From Armatimonadetes bacterium Uphvl-Ar2 (GTDB taxonomy: Bacteria > Armatimonadota > Fimbriimonadia > Fimbriimonadales > Fimbriimonadaceae), in the NCBI GenBank assembly GCA_002162095.1, contig CP021424.1:248001-312000 (forward strand): 64,000 nt of DNA, given 5' to 3'. Of the stretch, positions 60,717-64,000 are shown piece by piece. The first letter of the stretch is position 1; every line of letters begins with the position of its first letter. The translations under genes and the position numbers were made by a program. The notes below the pieces were generated by a model. The model was not told the DNA's origin. It did not search any database and saw nothing but the letters and a program-made list of their open reading frames with translations.

Positions 60717-61726
60717 GAGGGGTCACCTTCTCCGGTCTTCACTTCTTCAACTTCGGCCGACTTGGTGCCATCCGAGTTTCCGTCGGTCATGCGGCCGCGC
60801 TGGCGACCCTTGGCGGTGTCGTCTTCGGCCACGGCTTCGATAAAGAGGTCTTCCAGGCGCTTGCGGCGCGGGATCACGCTCACCACTTGGGCGCCGCCGT
60901 TGCGGAGTGCGTCGATCATGCCGTTCAGGTCGTCCGAGTCCGGCGCGTCCAGAATCAGGCGGCCGTCCTTAAAGCTCACGATGCGGTTCTCGTGGCGGAG
61001 GCTATCGCTCACGGCATCGCTCACGCCTTCGGCGGTCACTTCCACCCGGCCCCCGGCCAGGAGGTCGGTGAGGCGGCCTTGCGCCACCAACTGACCCTTG
61101 TTGATAATGGCCACGCGGTCGCAAATGCGCTCGACGTCGCTCAACTCGTGCGAGGAGATGAACACCGTCTTCCCTTCTTCGCGGAACTGCAAAATGAGGT
61201 CGCGAATTTCAATGTGGGCGATGGGGTCCAGACCACCCGTCGGTTCGTCCAAGAACAGCAACTCGGGGTTGTTGATCAGGCTCTGCGCCAGACCGACACG
61301 CTGCTGCATCCCCTTGGAGTAGGTACTGAGCGGGCGGTTCATGTCGTTGGCCAGGTTCACGCGGCGGAGGAGTTCCTTGCAGCGGTCGTTGTCCCGAATC
61401 CCGAAGAGCGAGGCGTAGAAAATCACCAGCTCGAGGCCGCTCATGTACTCGTAGTAATATGGCTTCTCGGGCAGGTAGCTGATGCGCTTGTGGATTTCGA
61501 TGTCACCCGCTTCGCGCCCCAGCACGTTGGCCACCCCGGAGGTCTGACCGATGATGCCGAGCAGCATCTTGATCGTCGTGGTCTTCCCGGCGCCGTTGGG
61601 GCCCAAGAAGCCAAAAATCTCGCCCGATTCGACCTGAAGGTTCAGGTTATCCACCACGGTGTTGGATGCACCGCCCCGGTGTTTGTAGGTCTTTACAAGA
61701 TCAATCGTTTCGATCGCTAAGCTCAA
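60713..61726 (-). CDS. ABC transporter ATP-binding protein
   Basis: A 337-residue ATPase: Walker A FLGPNGAGKTTTIKMLLG, signature TYSKGMQQRVGLAQSLI, Walker B LLFLDEPTGGLDP and H loop FISSHELSDVERICD, followed by a regulatory C-terminal part (about 225-300) and an acidic tail. It belongs to the ABC-2 export class. The start is TTG, and a consensus TATAAT lies about 35 nt upstream with GGAGG between. Confidence 0.93.
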   Translation of the reverse strand: MSLAIETIDLVKTYKHRGGASNTVVDNLNLQVESGEIFGFLGPNGAGKTTTIKMLLGIIGQTSGVANVLGREAGDIEIHKRISYLPEKPYYYEYMSGLELVIFYASLFGIRDNDRCKELLRRVNLANDMNRPLSTYSKGMQQRVGLAQSLINNPELLFLDEPTGGLDPIAHIEIRDLILQFREEGKTVFISSHELSDVERICDRVAIINKGQLVAQGRLTDLLAGGRVEVTAEGVSDAVSDSLRHENRIVSFKDGRLILDAPDSDDLNGMIDALRNGGAQVVSVIPRRKRLEDLFIEAVAEDDTAKGRQRGRMTDGNSDGTKSAEVEEVKTGEGDPS

Positions 61727-61761
61727 AAGAGAATCATGCCTCCGCTAAGGGTCCGGGCGGG

Positions 61762-61767
61762 ATTATA
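61762..61767 (-). promoter_or_regulatory. consensus -10 box TATAAT for the ABC operon
   Basis: A perfect TATAAT on the minus strand lies about 35 nt ahead of the ATPase TTG; GGAGG lies between, so this is a leadered transcript, unlike the leaderless-type starts elsewhere. Confidence 0.55.
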
Positions 61768-61823
61768 GCCGAGTCTGCACCGGGTGCGTTCGGCCCTTCC
61801 CACCGGGGGACGTACCAATGACC

Positions 61824-62441
61824 TCAACAATGTTCGTCTTCGTTTCGTGCCCGGTCGGCGGCCCGCACGGCGTCCAAAAACGCCTGCATTTTTGCGGGGT
61901 CCTTCTTTCCGGGTTCAAACTCGATGCCACTGGCGAGGTCGACCATCACCGGACGCAAGATTCGCACCACATCGTAAACGTTCTCCGGATTGAGTCCTCC
62001 GGCCAAGATGCAGGGCACCGGAGACTGGGCCCGCACGGCCAAAAATTCTTCGGGGTCCACCCGGTGGCCCGTGCCACCGTAGGCACCCGGGGCCAGGGCG
62101 TCCACCAGCACCCGCTGAACCTGGGCGGCCTGACCTTCCCACTCTTCAAGGAGCGTGCTGGGCCTCACCGTCCACCATCGTTCAGCTGCCAAGGTGTGAT
62201 TCGGGATATCCACCGCTTGCACCACATCACAATCGGCCATGCGCTCCGGCGCGAAGTGGCCGAAGACCAAAACCCGCTGGGCTGTTGCCGCCCGAAACAC
62301 CGACCAGATATCGGAATCCGGACCTTGGAAACGAGGGCTTGAGGGCTCCACCACCACGCCGACGGCGTCCACGCCATGCGCCAGCGCCCACTCCATATCG
62401 GCGGGCCGGGTGAACCCGCAGAACTTTACGAGCGTGGCCAA
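61824..62441 (-). CDS. trpF: phosphoribosylanthranilate isomerase
   Basis: TrpF performs the third step of tryptophan synthesis. LVKFCGFTRPADMEWALAHG carries the catalytic Cys, VLVDALAPGAYGGTG the catalytic Asp, and LAGGLNPENV the phosphate site. The TTG at 62441 has GAGGT about 7 nt upstream and overlaps trpC by 16 bp, so translation is coupled; a longer frame is not supported. Length is 205 residues. Confidence 0.9.
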   Translation of the reverse strand: MATLVKFCGFTRPADMEWALAHGVDAVGVVVEPSSPRFQGPDSDIWSVFRAATAQRVLVFGHFAPERMADCDVVQAVDIPNHTLAAERWWTVRPSTLLEEWEGQAAQVQRVLVDALAPGAYGGTGHRVDPEEFLAVRAQSPVPCILAGGLNPENVYDVVRILRPVMVDLASGIEFEPGKKDPAKMQAFLDAVRAADRARNEDEHC

Positions 62442-63217
62442 CCCATGACCTCGCGCACGCGGGCTTCGATGTCGGGGCTTTCGCAAAAGGCTGTACCAAT
62501 CAGTACGGACCGTGCGCCCGCCGCCGCGACTCGATTTACATCCGCTTGGTTCGTCAGCGCGCTTTCGCTGACCAGCGTCGCTTTGCCCAGCAACCCCGGC
62601 AGCACCGCCAGGCCGACTTCAACCGAAGTCTGGAAGGATTCCAAATCTCGGTTGTTCACCCCGATGAGCTTGGCTCCCGAGGCCACCGCTCGCTCCGCCT
62701 CGGCGGGGCTGTGAACCTCGACCAGCGCATCCATCCCCAAAGACTCCGCGAGTTCCCGATACTCCCGGAGTGCGCCATCGCTCAATCCATTCACGATCAG
62801 GAGCACGGCATCGGCCCCCATGGCCCGGGCTTCTTCGACGTCGTAGGCATCCACCACGAAGTCCTTTCTCAATACCGGCAGCGACACGGCCGCTCGGGCC
62901 GCCCGCAGGTTGGCCTCACTTCCCCCAAAGTGTTTAACGTCGGTCAGCACGCTTAGGCAGTGCGCGCCCGCTTGCTCATAGGCTTGGGCCACGGCCACGG
63001 GGTCGAGGTTCGGCCGAATCACAGCCCGGGTCGGGCTCCCCGGTTTCACCTCGGCTATCAGCGAGACCGGCGCGGTGGCCTCCACCAAGGCCCGGTGGAA
63101 CCCGCGCGGCGCATCGGCACCGCGGATCATCGCCCGGATCTCATTGAGGGGCCGAGCCGCCATGCGCTCGGCCAGGCTCTCGCGCTTCTCGGCCAGGATC
63201 CGATCCAACAAGTTCAT
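62426..63217 (-). CDS. trpC: indole-3-glycerol-phosphate synthase
   Basis: A 263-residue IGPS: LIAEVKPGSPTRAVIR (phosphate and catalytic Lys), VLRKDFVVDAYDVEEARAMG, LVEVHSPAEAERAV, IGVNNRDLESFQTSVE and VSESALTNQADVNRVAAAG. It overlaps trpD by 4 bp and trpF by 16 bp within one operon. Confidence 0.96.
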   Translation of the reverse strand: MNLLDRILAEKRESLAERMAARPLNEIRAMIRGADAPRGFHRALVEATAPVSLIAEVKPGSPTRAVIRPNLDPVAVAQAYEQAGAHCLSVLTDVKHFGGSEANLRAARAAVSLPVLRKDFVVDAYDVEEARAMGADAVLLIVNGLSDGALREYRELAESLGMDALVEVHSPAEAERAVASGAKLIGVNNRDLESFQTSVEVGLAVLPGLLGKATLVSESALTNQADVNRVAAAGARSVLIGTAFCESPDIEARVREVMGWPRS

Positions 63218-64000
63218 TCGGTGGCCACCAATGCCTCAAGAGTGGCAAGAGCGGTGCCATCACTCAGCGCCTCGCGCGCCATCTCCGCCCCTTCCGCAAT
63301 ATCCCGAGCCACTCCGGCCAGCACCAGGGTCACGGCGGCGTTCGGCACCAGGGCGGCCCCAGCCACGGCACCACCTAAAGCGTCTCGCAGGCGCTGGCTG
63401 GCTTCGGCCACCGAATCCGCCGGACCATAAAGCGACCGCTCCAAAGGCGACATCCCAAAGTCCGCCGGTGTCCATTGCCCGCTCTGCACGGTGCCGCCTT
63501 CCACCCACATGTACGCCGTCGCACTCGTGGGCGAAACCTCATCCATCCCGTCCGCCGCATGCACCACCGCCGCGCGCTCCACCCCCAAGTGAATGAGCGC
63601 CTGCGCCATCGGCTCCAGATAAGCCTCATCGTAAACCCCCACCAGCCGGTAGGGTGCCCCCGCCGGGTTGCTCAGCGGCCCCATGAGGTTAAAGATCGTG
63701 CGGAATCCCAGTTCCTTGCGCACCGGCCCCACCGCCTTAAACGCCGGATGATGGTGCGGGGCAAAAAGAAACGTCACGCCCGCCGCCTCCATTTGGCGGC
63801 GCATCAGGCCCTCGTTGGCATCCAGCCGCACGCCCCAGGCTTCCAGCACGTCCGCGCTCCCACAAGTGCTGCTCACGCTCCGGTTGCCGTGCTTGGCCAC
63901 CTTGGCGCCCGCCGCCGCCGCCACCAGGGCCGCCCCGGTGCTCAGGTTCAGGCCGGCCGGGCCACCGCCCGTGCCGCAGGTGTCTACTAGGTTCGGCGTA
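63214..64000 (-). CDS. trpD: anthranilate phosphoribosyltransferase, 5' end cut by the window
   Basis: The visible part contains NLVDTCGTGGGPAGLNLSTG, KHGNRSVSSTCGSADVLEAW, APHHHPAFKAVGPVRKELGF and NLMGPLSNPAGAPYRLVGVY, all TrpD hallmarks. The open frame runs off the right edge, so the N-terminal domain lies beyond. It is first of trpD-trpC-trpF here. Confidence 0.95.
   Translation of the reverse strand, partial: TPNLVDTCGTGGGPAGLNLSTGAALVAAAAGAKVAKHGNRSVSSTCGSADVLEAWGVRLDANEGLMRRQMEAAGVTFLFAPHHHPAFKAVGPVRKELGFRTIFNLMGPLSNPAGAPYRLVGVYDEAYLEPMAQALIHLGVERAAVVHAADGMDEVSPTSATAYMWVEGGTVQSGQWTPADFGMSPLERSLYGPADSVAEASQRLRDALGGAVAGAALVPNAAVTLVLAGVARDIAEGAEMAREALSDGTALATLEALVATE

Noticed and set aside
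1-64000. CRISPR arrays, insertion sequences, prophage or replication origin
   Set aside because: I saw no regularly spaced repeats, transposase, integrase or phage genes, and no DnaA-box cluster.

Overview
This is a GC-rich, gene-dense bacterial window with about 63 protein genes, one tRNA, one SRP RNA and only short intergenic gaps (none above 300 bases). The three prepilin-like proteins at the left edge, the frequent GTG/TTG starts and the many starts lying 6-7 nt behind a TAnnnT box best fit an Armatimonadota (Fimbriimonadia-like) genome. That placement is inference from protein style; no marker phylogeny was possible. The cell probably has an outer membrane: there is a PagL-like beta-barrel gene, lipoprotein and secreted products, and a periplasmic TlpA-like thioredoxin.

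Layout. 1-3.4 kb: a small cysteine-rich secreted protein, three pseudopilin-like paralogues (the first two visibly AT-rich), tRNA-Gln and a DinB-fold protein. 3.4-7.7 kb: two small unknown proteins and the classic tig-clpP-clpX proteolysis operon. 7.8-18.2 kb: TlpA thioredoxin, ornithine aminotransferase, an orphan FliL, two GT-C type membrane proteins, a TIGR01777 epimerase, TerC, a sugar isomerase and an MFS carrier. 18.1-26.5 kb: pheT and pheS (split by an oppositely oriented PagL-like gene), gyrA and aspS. 26.6-31.1 kb: two paralogous membrane proteins, TPR proteins and gatB. 31.3-39.9 kb: a Spy-like protein, a RimB/RimK pair, a lysine-aminotransferase-like gene, a signalling cluster (cyclophilin lipoprotein, double-FHA protein, PP2C phosphatase, GAF histidine kinase) and Dps. 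40-53 kb: leucyl aminopeptidase, AlkA-type glycosylase, GH15 and GH127 glycosidases, DprA-like protein, nucleoside phosphorylase, beta-CASP nuclease, SRAP protein and polysaccharide deacetylase. 53-64 kb: purB, purD, recR, ebfC, dnaX and SRP RNA in one left-going run, an ABC export-type operon, and trpD-trpC-trpF running off the right edge.

Seven genes between about 25.3 and 44.5 kb (aspS, a membrane protein, a TPR protein, the aminotransferase, the cyclophilin, the FHA protein and GH15) are each broken by one single-base frameshift at a run of four or five C or G. Because aspS is essential and the flanking protein sequence is intact in every case, I read these mainly as homopolymer indel errors in the assembly rather than seven real pseudogenes; they are annotated as full-length genes with the shift stated.

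The most unusual real biology is the RimK ligase with an added TrkA-C-like domain beside its RimB protease, a PheT lacking the OB-fold tRNA-binding insert, a pheS/pheT pair interrupted by an inverted gene, GyrA with both quinolone-anchor positions replaced, an FHA protein with repeated RT-x-M threonine motifs next to a PP2C phosphatase, and widespread leaderless-type starts.
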